Shown: piece by piece, positions 21,310 to 32,040 of the stretch
How positions within the stretch are numbered: position 1 is the first letter of the stretch
Layout: each line of letters opens with the position of its first letter
From: Notospermus geniculatus
Taxonomy: Eukaryota; Nemertea; Pilidiophora; Heteronemertea; Lineidae
NCBI GenBank assembly: GCA_002633025.1
Contig: NMRB01000178.1
Coordinates: 414,318-478,317 of the forward strand
Length of the DNA stretch: 64,000 nt
Direction of reading: 5' to 3'
The notes under the pieces: generated by a model
The model's database searches: none
Told to the model about the DNA's origin: nothing
Seen by the model: only the letters and a program-made list of their open reading frames with translations
Position numbers and translations under genes: made by a program

Positions 21310-22342
21310 GTCAGGGTATATCCTTTCCATTTTACTAATCCGTATTTTTTACCTTTAATTGTTTTATATCTGATAATTTTTTCGATTTTGTATTCCAATT
21401 GTTCTGGATTTGGAACATAACTCAATTCTTCTTCATAGAAATATCCGTCAATTAGTTCATTCTGGTAATCTTCAAGCTGGTAAACAATTGGTTTAGTGAA
21501 AATAATCTGTTTAATCTTGAACACCTCTTCAGTAAAATTAGGAAGACAACCTTTAGCAAAAATAGTTTTATACTTAGAAATTCTCACCCCATCTCCAATT
21601 TTAAACTTTGGCAAACCGAAATCGTGTGTTAAATGAGCGCCATAAAGGTTAAACCATACTGCGCCTTCATTTTCCTCTTTCCTTGCATCTACTGGTGTCA
21701 TTCCGATTGATGTGTGAAATGTATTATTATAACCTTTCACTAAATCTGGTAAAATTTCCAACCATTTGTCTGTCTCTTTTGCTGTAAAATATTTCCACAT
21801 TCTTGTTTTTAAAGTACGGTTAAAACGCTCGACAACCGCAGCCTTTTTATCCGAAAATGATGAAAACCATTCTATATCATTTTTCTCTAATAACTCCTTT
21901 AAATGTTTGTTATAAAATTCTTTACCGTCATCGAATTGAATTTTTTCTGGTTTCGACTCTTTAAAAATAGTTTTGAATAAATCTTTGACTTTACCTCTTT
22001 TGCTCTTTAGAGGTAGAGCCCAAGCGTATCTACTGAATAAATCTATAACAGTTAAGATATATTTATAATTTTTATTATTTTTTTCATAAGCTTGCATATC
22101 GACTAAATCCGCTTGCCATTGCTGGTCTATGTAAGAGACCATTGTTTTCTGAATAAGATTTTTTTATGAACCGGTTTGTGTAATTGAAAAGTTGGTAAAT
22201 TCTCGAGAAATTCTTTTAATTCTTTATATTTTATAAGTTTTTTATCCTCTTTAACTTTTTTCCATATTTTCGCAATATTTGTATAAGCAACGGTACTTTC
22301 AGGATTGAAATACAGGTTTCTAAGGTACTGTTCGTGCTCCAT
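21303..22342 (-). pseudogene. Polinton integrase (rve family) with truncated chromodomain, one frameshift
   Basis: Reading leftwards from ATG 22342, the first 71 residues show the Polinton integrase N-terminus (YFNPESTVAYTNIAKIWKK, LHKPVHKK). A slip at the A7 run near 22160-22166 separates this from the 279-aa main frame. That frame has the catalytic triad pattern: D in WQADLVDM, D in QFDDGKEFYN, and E in VVERFNRTLK. A beta-barrel-like region (FKIGDGVRISKYK) follows, then a chromodomain start (YKIEKIIRYK ... GLVKWKGY). Right after WKGY the frame enters a MITE and stops. Polinton integrases insert the element with 6-bp duplications; the chromodomain may target chromatin. No capsid or polymerase gene adjoins it. 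Confidence 0.85.
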
Positions 22343-22377
22343 TGATTCATTTTTCGAGATTTTGAACAGTTTTATAG

Positions 22378-22548
22378 TATAAGGGAATTGAGGGTTGATC
22401 TGGATGGAAGAGATTTTATTATTTTCAAAGCTTAGGTAGGTAAAAATTGAAAATTAGCCTAAAATAGGATTATTTTTAAGGTTTTTTACCTTTTTCTTGC
22501 CTTTAATCTTCCTCTTCCATCCAGATCCCCTCATTTCCCTAATACTCA
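22378..22548. mobile_element. MITE or terminal repeat beside the integrase
   Basis: AGGGAATTGAGGG...GATCTGGATGGAAGAG and its reverse complement bound 170 bp of AT-rich sequence, 36 bp upstream of the integrase start. It could be an independent MITE or the remains of Polinton terminal repeats, which often lie close to the integrase gene. Confidence 0.55.
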
Positions 22549-23519
22549 AAAATGCAAGAATGTGGAGTGTCATTCTTCGTCTTCACGTTGGTAATGTTCT
22601 TTGTCTTCGCGTTGGTACTGCCCTTTTCACAAAACATGGATCAGCAGACTGTTGATGTTGTACAAATTACGATGTAACAAGAGTGATTCCAGAAGTAGAC
22701 ACAGCATCGCGGGATCGGGCGCAGACCGTTCCTAAAATCCAAAGTTTTGTCATCTTCAGCAACTGGAGTATTCCTTCCGTTGATTGACTCTGCTACGGTG
22801 TTGGCCAAACACGTGATGGCTTCCTGTGTGTCTCTGAAACGTTCTCAGCCGACTCTATCAGCGGGGTCAGGAGAAAAGAGAAACGTTCAAAAAATATCTC
22901 CTCCAACTTGTCCGGTTGATAGATACGTTGCCGTCTTCGTCATTGCATTGGGAACAACGGTGAAGCTACCGAGTATGGGATGACCTTTCTCATTTGCAAA
23001 CTTGTGAAGAACGGCTGCCTTTTCTTTCTCGTCGCTGTACGCATGGTTGATTTTCCTGAAACACCAGTGGTGATTGTTGTCTGCTCCGACCGCTGGTGCC
23101 GGTTTCTTGCCGGTTCCCCGTGACGACACGGTCTCAGCTGGTGGTGCGGGTTTGGCATGTTGTTTCGATTCGGATTTTGATCTTGACTTCGGCGCAGCAT
23201 CTGGTTTCGGCGACAATGCACGTTTTCGGTTAGATGATCGGTTGGATGCCTCTTTTTCTTTCTTTTCTTTCTCCGTGCACAGTAAAAAAAGCGGTGTAAA
23301 AGTTACACCATAAACGAGTGTTCAATGAACACCGAAAAACATGGACCAACTTGGACGGTGATTGATGACGTCACTGCGCAACGCCGCCAATGCTGACGGA
23401 CGGAAGTGCCTTCACGTTTTATAGTATAGATATCCATTGCTTTCTCTCTCTCTCCGTTCAAAACTCTGTACTTTACATTGGGGCGTGACTTATATATGGA
23501 ATACCTGTGCATTCTTTAA

Positions 23520-23905
23520 AGCGGTGTAACAGTTACACCAAAAACGAGTGTTCAATGAACACCGAAAACCGGAGTTACTTACGGTAGTTGCCATAACCGA
23601 TTTTCGGTGTAGGGGGTTACACCGCTATTCGGTGTTGACTGAACACCGTTAGTGTCCTTTCGGATGGACACTACTATATAGCTGGTGTCCATGAACACCG
23701 CTATTCGGTGTTGACTGAACACCGTAAACTAGTGTCCTTTCAGATGGACACTACTAGGGCCTAGCTGGTGTCCATGAACACCGCTATTCGGTGTTGACTG
23801 AACACCGAAAACTAGTGTCCTTTCGGATGGACACTACTAGCTGGTGTCCATGAACACCGATTTTCGGTGTTGAACTTACACCGCTGAAGGGTGTAACACT
23901 CAGTG
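23520..23905. repeat. palindromic minisatellite
   Basis: About 75-95-bp units alternate GGTGTTGACTGAACACCG with AGTGTCCTTTCGGATGGACACT and CTGGTGTCCATGAACACC. Each word is itself a small palindrome. At least three full units are visible. A diverged relative occupies 27280-27600. Confidence 0.8.
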
Positions 23906-24660
23906 AACACTCATTTGCAGGGTTGCTTGTACACTGCCTTTTGGTGTCGATTGTACACCACTGGCAGGTGTTCATGTCTGTGTACACCCAAAGATGGTGT
24001 AGGATGAACACTGTTTTCAAGTGTTCAAGACCCCACCAGATGAGGAGCATACTTCAGAAATGCCTGGGTCCTGTTTCTACAGTATTTTGCCCTCAATTAC
24101 ATGTACCTTTGCAACAGAGGAAAGAAGCTCAACTCCCTGTTAAAAGAATTCAAATTTCATTTATTATCAGCATAATTAGAACAATCAACATCGGTATGAA
24201 CCGAACAATCAAAAAGAGTTTCACAATAGAATGAATGTGTGAGTGAGGCTTGGACAAGTCGTTAAGAATTCACAATCTTGCAGGTAATGGTACTGGTCAC
24301 AAGAGCTGCCAGCCCTTCTACCGAGTTAAAGAACTACATGTAATCACTCACAACTTCACTATCACTGACAGATATCATGGATTTATAAGAACAATAATGC
24401 AATCAACTGAAACATGGAAAAAATATCACACATGAAATTCAATGTTTGCCCAAGAAACAGCATCACAAGTTGGTCACCTCACAAATTTAAAACTTGACAC
24501 ATCCTTATATCTCATAAACCATCAAACCAATTTAAATGCGGTTTTCTGCATAAAGTCAGAAATCTTGTTGACTACAACTGGGCATCAATGTTTTTGCACA
24601 AGATTCACTTCTTCATTGCGTAATCTGTCGTTGAAAAAAGGTCCAAAAAAAACTTTTTGG

Positions 24661-25303
24661 TTTCTGGATTTTTCACCAAAATTCCTTGGCTAGAATGAAG
24701 TTATGCCAAAATAAAGGTGATTTAGCAAGTTACTGTCAAAATCGGCCATTTAGTTTTTGAAAAATTGACGTTTTTGTAAAGCTATATCAACACCACTTGT
24801 CTTCCACTGCCAACAACTTATGAGACGGTCCCTATACTTCATGTTCCTTGTGTAGGCCGTCAGTGCACACGCAAAATCCATAGATCTATAGAACAGCGCT
24901 GACTCCTATGTGGCAAAAGTGTTACATAATAATTTTTCAAGTGTGTGGAGGCTTTAGTGACCAATTCATGCACTGGAACTTCAAACAAAGATGACAAAGG
25001 CTACTAAGTTCTTTCTCAATGCCTGTTACTTTTTGCAATACAATGTCACGAATAACCAGTACAGGTCACAACATTTTTCTATGCCTATACAGTGACCCAT
25101 GCATGGTGTATGATTTGCATTATTATGTAGGGGCCGTCTCATAAGTTGTTGATAGTGGAACACAAGTGGTGTTGATATAGCTTTACAAAAACGTCAATTT
25201 CTCAAAAACTAAACGACGTATTTTGACAGTAACTTGCTAAATAACCTTTATTTTGGCATAACTTCATTCTGGTCAAGGAATTTTGGTGAAAAATCTAGAA
25301 ACA
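24661..25303. mobile_element. inverted-repeat element, about 175-bp TIRs
   Basis: TTTCTGGATTTTTCACCAAA at the left matches the reverse complement of the right end (TTTTGGTGAAAAATCTAGAAA). Pairing extends to 24835 and from 25128, including AACTTATGAGACGGTCC. A single N follows at 25305. Non-coding. Confidence 0.75.
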
Positions 25304-25307
25304 ANAA

Positions 25308-26510
25308 ATGACCCAGCCGACCAGAGCCCTGGTCATCTGTTGTCGATGTCCAGTTCCGTTCAAGACGGACAACATCTACAGTCATTATTATAGTTGAAGT
25401 TGCTTATTTTCTTTTTTTTTTGATTGCAAAAATCATTCCTCCTTTTCAGCCAAGTTTCATACCATATCGTTTGCCATCCAGATGATGTCGTCAATACTCC
25501 CTCAGAGCATGACATTTACGAATACCATGAATACAGTGTTCACAACACTTGAGAGTTTCTCCATGCCATTTTGATAATCATTTGAAACAGAAAAAAAAAT
25601 TTACCCTGGATGGGTTTAGTAGGCCCATCTCAAAATTAACCATGCATTTTCCAAATTCACTCGATGGAGACAGGACTCCCACATTTTCCATGAAAGATTA
25701 TACCGTACTCTAGAAACTCGGGCAGGATGAATGGACATTTTACAATCAAAGGTCTGAAAATTCACAAACCTCTTCTATATATAATGACCCAGCCGACCAG
25801 AGCCCTGGTCATCTGTTGTCGATGTCCAGTTCCGTTCAAGACGGACAACATCTACGGTCATTATTATAGTTGAAGTTGCTTATTTTCTTCTTTTTTGATT
25901 GCAAAAATCATTCCTCCACTTCAGCCAAGCTTCATACCATATCGTTTGCCATCCAGATGATGTCGTCCATACTCTCTCAGAGCATGACATTACAAAAACA
26001 TGTACATGTACCGTACCATGAATATAACAGCGTTCATACACTTAAGAGTTTCTCCATGCCATTTTGATAATCACCTGAAACAGAAAACAAAAAATGATTT
26101 TTTTATCCATGGGTTTAGTACATGGAGGCCAAGGACTCGGTCTATCCCAAAATAGACATAGTGCGAAACCACGCTCCCGGGTGTTAACAAACCCGAGGTT
26201 GTGTACAAATGCACTACGAGGGTGCTGTACAAAGTGGGTTTGTTTACACCCGGGAGCTCGTTTGGCACTGGGCCCAGGCCTATGTCCGTTAACAATGCAT
26301 TTTCCAAAATTACTCGGGCAGGCTGGAATGGATTTACAACCAAAGGTCTGAAAATGCACAAACCTCTTCTATAGAATGACCCAGCCGACCAGTGCTCTGG
26401 TCATCTGTTGCCGATGTCTTTCCGTTCAAGACGGACAACATCTGACAGTCATTTTTATAGTTGAAGTTGCTTATTTTCTTTTTTTTGAATTGCAAAAACA
26501 TTCCTCAGGT
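25308..26510. repeat. tandem repeat, about 2.3 copies of a 480-590-bp unit
   Basis: ATGACCCAGCCGACCAG starts near 25308, 25784 and 26377. Each copy is followed by the same GGTCATCTGTTG and AGTTGAAGTTGCTTATTTTC segments and, in the first two, by a TTTCTCCATGCCATTTTGAT block. The second unit has a roughly 110-bp insertion with inverted ACCCGGGTGT/ACACCCGGG-type words at about 26150-26280. Confidence 0.75.
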
Positions 26511-26706
26511 CCACTTCAGATGTAGGCCCAGGCCTAGCCACTACACAGTGCAGGCTTATGCATAAGAAGCACAGGATGAACACTCCATGCACAACAGCCA
26601 TGATGTACAGCGCCAGTGCATGAGTGTGTGTGTGTGTGTGTGCAGTGTACTGTAGGCCTACTGCAGCTGATCGCTGGTGGGTGGGGCAAGAATGATCAAA
26701 TAATTA

Positions 26707-26870
26707 CCTTTCAGATCACTACAAACGTCGTCTGGCTGCACCAGTTCATTCTTGGCTAATACTTCGACATTCATCAACCGTTCGGAGGTTGATAAATCGT
26801 CATCCATCATGTCAATTTCGAAAATAACACGAGCAATGAACTGATGACGGCACACAAATCTTGCCGCCAT
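26707..26870 (-). CDS. candidate first exon of a small spliced gene inside the 4.3-kb element
   Basis: An ATG in an ACAATGGCGGC context at 26868-26870 opens 55 codons (acidic middle: DMMDDDLSTSERLMN). They end before a consensus donor AAAG/GTAATT at 26706. A good minus-strand acceptor at about 26077 (tract plus CAG) would continue in phase for 13 codons (DYQNGMEKLLSV) to a stop. The acceptor block is part of the tandem repeat, so an alternative copy exists near 25573. The function is unknown. It may be a host exon captured by the element or the element's own gene. Confidence 0.4.
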
Positions 26871-27820
26871 TGTGTGGTCTCACTGCACAGTTTTGGCCAT
26901 TACGAAACGCATGCGCAGTGCAACAAAATAGTTCTTTTTACACAAGGTCAAATTTGTTATTCTGTCAAAGTTCTGATTATAAAAAGTAGTTGTAGCCTAA
27001 TAATAACTACAAGTTATGGCTATGGAAAATAATGATTTTGCTGCGCAAATCAGTATGGAGAGGAAACATAGAAAAAAGTAGTCCGTTTGCGCAACTGGCA
27101 GTCAAGGTCAAGGTCATTGGTACAAGCCCGCGTTTTTTAATTTGAATTTGAATAGGCCTACTTAGGTCCCCTTTGGTTGTGCCTTGTCGAATATCAATAA
27201 GTGCAGAGGATAGGCAATGCATTGAAATTCATAATATCAAATCAATATAAGGCCTACTGAGACTAGTACCACGCCATTTTCATGGACACCAGTTTTCGGT
27301 GTTGACTGCCCTTGACACTAATTTCTGGCCGGTGTTGGGGCAAAAGCCGGGTACTCCAGTTTTCGGTGTTCAAAGGGTCGACACCGTTATGAACGCCGAA
27401 AAGTAGTGTCCACGGAAGGGGAACACCGATTTTCGGTGTAAGGTTTTCGGTGTTGATTGGCCTTGACACTAATTTCGGGTGTTGGCAAAAGCGGGGTACA
27501 CCAGTTTTCGGTGTTCAAGAGGGTCGACACCGTTATGAACACCGAAAAGTAGTGTCCTCGGAAAGGGAACACCGGTTTTCGGTGTAAGGGTTACACCACT
27601 TTTTTCACTGTGTGGCACTCCGTTCTTCATCAAATAACTCTTCCCTGTTAGGCCTACTTTCTTGATCACCTCTTCGGTTGTCCCCTTCCTTCGTTTCCTC
27701 TTCTTCGGCTCTCTGTTTGGTTTCGGATTTATGACTGTGCCTGTGCGACGTCCTCGTGTCCGTCTTTGGCTGTTGGGTGGCACTGGCGACTGTGGACCTG
27801 TGCTTTTTGTTCAGCAACAT

Positions 27821-28690
27821 GCTTTTAGGACGATAACTAACTGGGGTGGTAAACGCTTTAGTTTTTGCTCAGAAACTAAACTTTGGGCCGCAGACACTAA
27901 ATTTCTGGCCATACCATCCACAAACTAGACGAAATAACGAATAACAAAAGTGGACGGGCTGTTTGATACGAATGTTCATAACACAAAGACACTGAGAGGG
28001 CCGTATGCACAGCCCACACTTTCCAAAAGGTCGACTTTTGTTAGAAAAGTCACGCTTTGTTGAGTGAAGTTGAAGTGCAACTTTCGAAGAGTGCAGGTTG
28101 AAATTCTGCAACGGCACTAGAGCAGTTTTTGACATTCTGGTCTTTTGGTGAGTCGCTAGATGAAATCTCAACGCATGCATGGCGAGGTCAGAAAGTTTAC
28201 CACATTCGACAAGTAATCAGTAATTGATACAAATTCAGAGTTGTATCCACTGAATGTGCCAGTTTTGCAATTTCCCCGTCGGTGATACAATTACAGACTA
28301 ACCAAAGACCAGGCCGCACTGAGACGAATTAACGTTTTCTATCACGGGAACAGAGCTGGAGGACATTGAAGAAAAAAGGATTGAAACAGATTTACTTGTT
28401 TCGCTCACCTGGACCAAACAGGCAAATCCTGAATATCCAACAACTTGTAGGCCTACCAAAGTTTGAAAATGACGACAACCCAGGACAGGATCAGACCCTA
28501 CATGTCGATACCAAGCTGCATGCACAAATTGAGATGGTGAACAGCACCCAGGGGCTGTGCACAACAGTTCGTGTCTGAGAAATTCCCGCAGAACGATTTG
28601 CGACTCATTTTGAATCAGTCGAGCCAGGTCTCAAGGTTTCTTTTTGGTGCCTCAGGACAGGATGTTTTCAGTCCATTCAGAACTTCGTAA
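27821..28690. other. no gene recognised
   Basis: Short frames occur on both strands, but none has recognisable motifs or splice support. This stretch separates the charged ORF from the Gypsy remains. Confidence 0.4.
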
Positions 28691-28695
28691 CAAAT

Positions 28696-29092
28696 TGGGG
28701 GCTCGACCATCGCCGGGGTATTTTGATGAAAATTTTTGATTTGAAATGCACATCTCTGCCGTGGATTGCTTCGCCGCTGGCGGGCGGTGGTAGGCCTAGG
28801 GCCACGTGCTTGACTAATGTGCATGTACGTATTGGTTTCGGGTGTGTGTTCTGCATTGCGTTCTTGGATCATGCACACACAGCATGTTTTGTGGGGAACA
28901 GCCGCCCGCACGTCAAGGATGAGCTCTCCATTGAAAATAGCAGGTTGTCGAGTGTAACATCCTCACGTTCACCGGCCTATGAACAAATACCTGAAGCCTA
29001 CAGGCAAAAATTCAGGAATCTCAGAAAACCAGAGGCACAAACTATGTTGAGTTTGGCCGTGACAAATTCAATCTTTTTGAGCGATGGTGCTC
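28696..29092 (+). mobile_element. Gypsy LTR retrotransposon remnant: primer-binding site and gag
   Basis: TGGGGGCTCG at 28696-28705 matches the start of a tRNA-Pro primer-binding site. About 270 bp downstream the plus strand reads YEQIPEAYRQKFRNLRK, then (after a one-base slip) YVEFGRDKFNLFERWC and a stop. This is the conserved helical region of Gypsy gag proteins that I recall from invertebrate and fish elements. An LTR would be expected to end just before 28693; I did not identify its other copy. Confidence 0.65.
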
Positions 29093-29479
29093 CTAGTAAT
29101 GGTGGTGCGAGTTGTGATTTGAGAAAGGATGGTACAACCGAACTATAGGGTTGATGCAACCATGCAATTGGTCACAAACAACCCAACAGTTGGGTTGACG
29201 GATCCAACTATTTGACTGAAGACAATCGAAATAAACATCGTTTCAACTGAACACATTTCAGTCTCAAATAGAGACTGCACTGTTTAACTCACAACGCTGG
29301 TTTTCTTGCTGGGTAGGGTTGCCAAAGGTTGCACTGCAAACCGATCAGGGTTCGAATTTCATGTCTTAAAGTATTCAAGCAAGTCATGGAGCAGTTGGAC
29401 ATAAAACAGACTCTCAAGACAATGTTGAAGACAAGTCTGTCGTGAAGTGAACTTGCTTGATTACGTGACAAGTTGGCTA

Positions 29480-29815
29480 GTGCCAATCTTGAGAGTTCTC
29501 AGAGTAAAATGAAAGGGCGTTATGAAAAGACGTCCGAAAAGGTAGAAGCGACAGTGAAGTTTCCAGAACCGAGTTGTAGGCGGTCACTGATGCGCTTTAT
29601 TGGGATGGTAGGGTTCTACCGTCGGTATTGTCCGAATCTGTCACAGATAATCCTTCCACGCACAAACTTGTGGAAGAAAGAAGATGTTTGTTTCCATTGG
29701 AATTCAGCATGTGAAATAGCCTTTGAGAGGAACTCGAGAACATCTTTCAGAGTACGATTTCTCTCAGACCTACTGCCGCTGTTTCAAATCTATGAAGTTT
29801 CTCACTAGAAGGACG
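29480..29815 (+). mobile_element. Gypsy pol fragments (reverse transcriptase/RNase H linker)
   Basis: The plus strand reads MRFIGMVGFYRRYCPNLSQI followed by FHWNSACEIAFE, the conserved end of the Gypsy reverse transcriptase (usually L..FLGM..YYRRF). Just upstream, ANLESSQSKMKGRYEK resembles the C-terminal region after the integrase. The order is wrong for an intact pol, so pieces have been rearranged or deleted. Confidence 0.7.
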
Positions 29816-30196
29816 ATTACTCTCACTGCCGGGTGGGCTACTAAAACAACAGACAAAATTTTTAAAACGCCATTCAATTCTTGGCTAGATTCATTCTTTG
29901 TTGTAGAAAAGAGTAGTGCCGACCGTGAAGACGGCAATGACGGATATGAAAACGAGATCTGTATCCAAGTTGTTGGCCCAGCCGTGTCATTGGCAGATAC
30001 AAATTTGAAAACAATGCGCTTCCCGTCACTGAATCCAAAGTGTGAATGCGAGACGGACGATGACCTTCGTAGCCAATCGAGTAAGCAAGATTCAGAGTTT
30101 GGTCGCTCCATCACAGTGGAGGTTCTGTCCTGGAATCAAAATCCTAGTGACTCTGCCTGCGAGGTATCGCGCCTGTTGACAGGTGGTAGGCCCTAA
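29816..30196 (+). CDS. unrecognised open frame, possibly fragment of a decayed element
   Basis: The frame is open to TAA 30194-30196 and encodes a polar, acidic sequence including FFVVEKSSADREDGNDG and LNPKCECETDDDLRSQSS. The LDSFFVVEK-like start recurs in altered form near 32140-32165, so this belongs to the duplicated sequence of the 28-37-kb region. I recognise no domain. Confidence 0.25.
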   Translation: MTLTAGWATKTTDKIFKTPFNSWLDSFFVVEKSSADREDGNDGYENEICIQVVGPAVSLADTNLKTMRFPSLNPKCECETDDDLRSQSSKQDSEFGRSITVEVLSWNQNPSDSACEVSRLLTGGRP

Positions 30197-30544
30197 GTCA
30201 TTTGTGCCCACCATTGGACGCATCTTTATCGTCGGCACTGTCAAACATCTTGCATTTTCCTATCGATACAGAGGACTGGCAGGGGAGACATGTTGGAGAG
30301 AATGAAGAGTGAGCGAGAATTTTCGAAGTTGAACGTTATTTCAAACAATCCATAGGTGGTTTTTGATATGCGAAACGAAAGCGGACTGCAATTCGTTCTG
30401 GTACATGAAGTTGAGTCGGTGATCATTGCACGGTACATCCGTGTGCGTTTGATCACGCACATTGAAGCTCACGAATCCGACAAGACCAAAAATGCCAGTG
30501 CAAACGCTCGGACGTCCAGGACATCAAAGACCACCAAATCGCCC

Positions 30545-31547
30545 TCACACAGTCATCTGGCAACTCCTCCCACCGCAGCTCTGGCAAATAGTTTCCTCAT
30601 GCCCAACGATGCTGTCTTTGCACTTCATTTTTCTCCCGTACGCCTTGGATCCTGGCATTTTGTTCTTCAGTTTTTTTTCATACTCATGCAGGTTTCTGCA
30701 CATGTCGGTATATCTCTTCTCCAACAGTCTTTCGTTCATGTATTTTTGCCGATCTTCTGTTTTGAGGAAATCCCATGCTACGTTCTCGGGAAGGCATCTC
30801 CTGACGTACTTCGGCTCACACGGTATCTGCAACACAAATTTCCCAGATCTCACTTGCTTGACGATTTTACAGTCGTCTGGTAGGTATATTATTTATGGCC
30901 CATAGGGTTTACCGCACCCTTCTTTGTAATCCACGGTTGAAACGGCATCATATCCGATGAGCAATTCGTCTTGATGTTTGACCGTTTTTCTGCATCGTTT
31001 GCAAGTAACACGGGCATAACTGCTGCAAGTTTCATGTGATTGGGTTTGCTCCTTTTTATGAATGAACGTTGCACACCGAAAGACCCGCCAAAAGTCGGAT
31101 CTAGGGTCTTGTACCTCATAGTCTTTGCTCTTTTTCTGCATCCTTTGAAAGAGCCAACAAACTCTTTCACTGCACAAAGTTTGACTTGTGATGATGTATT
31201 TTCGAAGAACCAATCGTTGTTGTCCGCAAAGTATATAGCGGGTCACTGTTCTTGACGGAAAGCACCGATTTGGAATATTCTCTTTCTTTTGGCAAGTCAC
31301 CACTTTTGTTGAGCTGCACGATGTCGGGATCACTGTAAGTCTTCGTGACACCGTTTTTGCCTGTCACGGTGTATTGCTTTACACATACGTCATTGTTATA
31401 TAACCACAAACACCAGTTGTAAGCGTTGTAAGTCATGATCATTTTGTCCAATGCCACACGTTGGTGCTTGGTTGGTTTCAAACCCACGGACATGGTCGAC
31501 AACGGGAGGTGTCCACCTTGGCCACTGCCCGAGAGTGAAATGAGCAA
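30545..31547 (-). pseudogene. possible TnpB/Fanzor-like (IS605 OrfB) protein, decayed
   Basis: Three minus-strand pieces appear in the order of a TnpB-family nuclease. First comes GLKPTKHQRVALDKMIMTYN followed by AYNWCLWLY (31490-31390), like the family's N-terminal helix-turn-helix with its conserved YN. Next, AVKEFVGSFKGCRKRAK with SFGVQRSFIK (31170-31060) resembles the central helical region. Then KIVKQVRSGKFVLQIPCEPKYV (30880-30800) resembles the strand preceding RuvC-I. I could not see the RuvC aspartate/glutamate motifs or a clear final zinc finger. The rest is frameshifted. It may instead be an unrelated viral protein; the call rests on pattern only. Confidence 0.35.
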
Positions 31548-31609
31548 GAAAATCTGTTCTGGTTGGACATCTACCGGTACGAGTCACTGGTTTGAAGTGC
31601 TGTGCCAAG

Positions 31610-32040
31610 TCAACTTGGATACAAATTTGAAAACGTATCTGGGGTGCAGAATATCACGAGATGATTTCTCTCAGACCTAACGTACTGCCGCTCATTCACA
31701 TCCATCGGCCATTCAGATACTTTTTCAAATTGATCATTTGTCACTCTGTAGATGGGCGATTTTTCGTTCGGTTCCAAGAAATCAACGGGAATGATTTTCA
31801 AATTGAACGGTCGTACAATGAGTTCACTGCGGGGCACGGCAGTACCGACATACTTGGTAGTTCATTTTTCATCTGGTACTTCGTCGCAACTAAATTCTCT
31901 CGCAGGAATAGTCAGACACCTATCAGAATTGACCTTTTTACAAGTAAAAAAACACTCGGATACGGATACACGAGGGAACACTTGACATTCGTCACCGAGT
32001 TGTCTGCCCCGATTCGTGGATGAAACCGGCAGGGACGAAA
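31610..32040 (-). pseudogene. unrecognised viral-like ORF pieces upstream of the TnpB-like remnant
   Basis: Minus-strand frames (a cysteine-bearing part near 32010-31890 and 31837-31610 with FNLKIIPVDFLEPNEKSPIY) are open with slips between them and lead towards the TnpB-like pieces. The first part is duplicated in degenerate form near 32580-32650. No domain recognised. Confidence 0.3.

Larger units (their letters stand above)
23278..27612. mobile_element. 4.3-kb transposon with palindromic minisatellite ends
   Basis: The outermost bases CACAGTAAAAAAAGCGGTG and the reverse complement of CACTTTTTTCACTGTG are inverted repeats. Inside each end lies a minisatellite made of GGTGTT...AACACC words (23520-23905 and 27280-27600), which makes long imperfect terminal repeats. 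The interior holds a 650-bp inverted-repeat element, a 480-590-bp tandem repeat and a small candidate spliced ORF. I see no transposase that I can name. Confidence 0.65.
22887..27820 (-). pseudogene. charged single-exon protein of unknown function, apparently split by a 4.3-kb element
   Basis: The upstream part (27820-27614) begins with an ATG and is rich in K, R, E, D, S and T. The downstream part (23277-22887) is likewise rich in K, E and R. It then turns into folded-looking sequence: HHWCFRKINHAYSDEKEKA and VLHKFANEKGHPILGSFTVV. A transposon of 4335 bp lies exactly between them; if the target duplication is 2 bp, the two parts share a frame. I do not recognise the family and cannot say whether it is host or viral. 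The C-terminal region has two histidines and a cysteine close together that might bind metal. A second frame over 27469-27783 is also open and basic, so the upstream frame is uncertain. Confidence 0.4.

Noticed and set aside
22747-23313. Plus-strand frames opposite the charged ORF
   Set aside because: The minus strand has the compositional signal of coding sequence (long charged runs and a continuous frame).
23281-24010. CRISPR-like array at the GGTGTT repeats
   Set aside because: Units are palindromic minisatellite repeats without unique spacers, in an animal genome.
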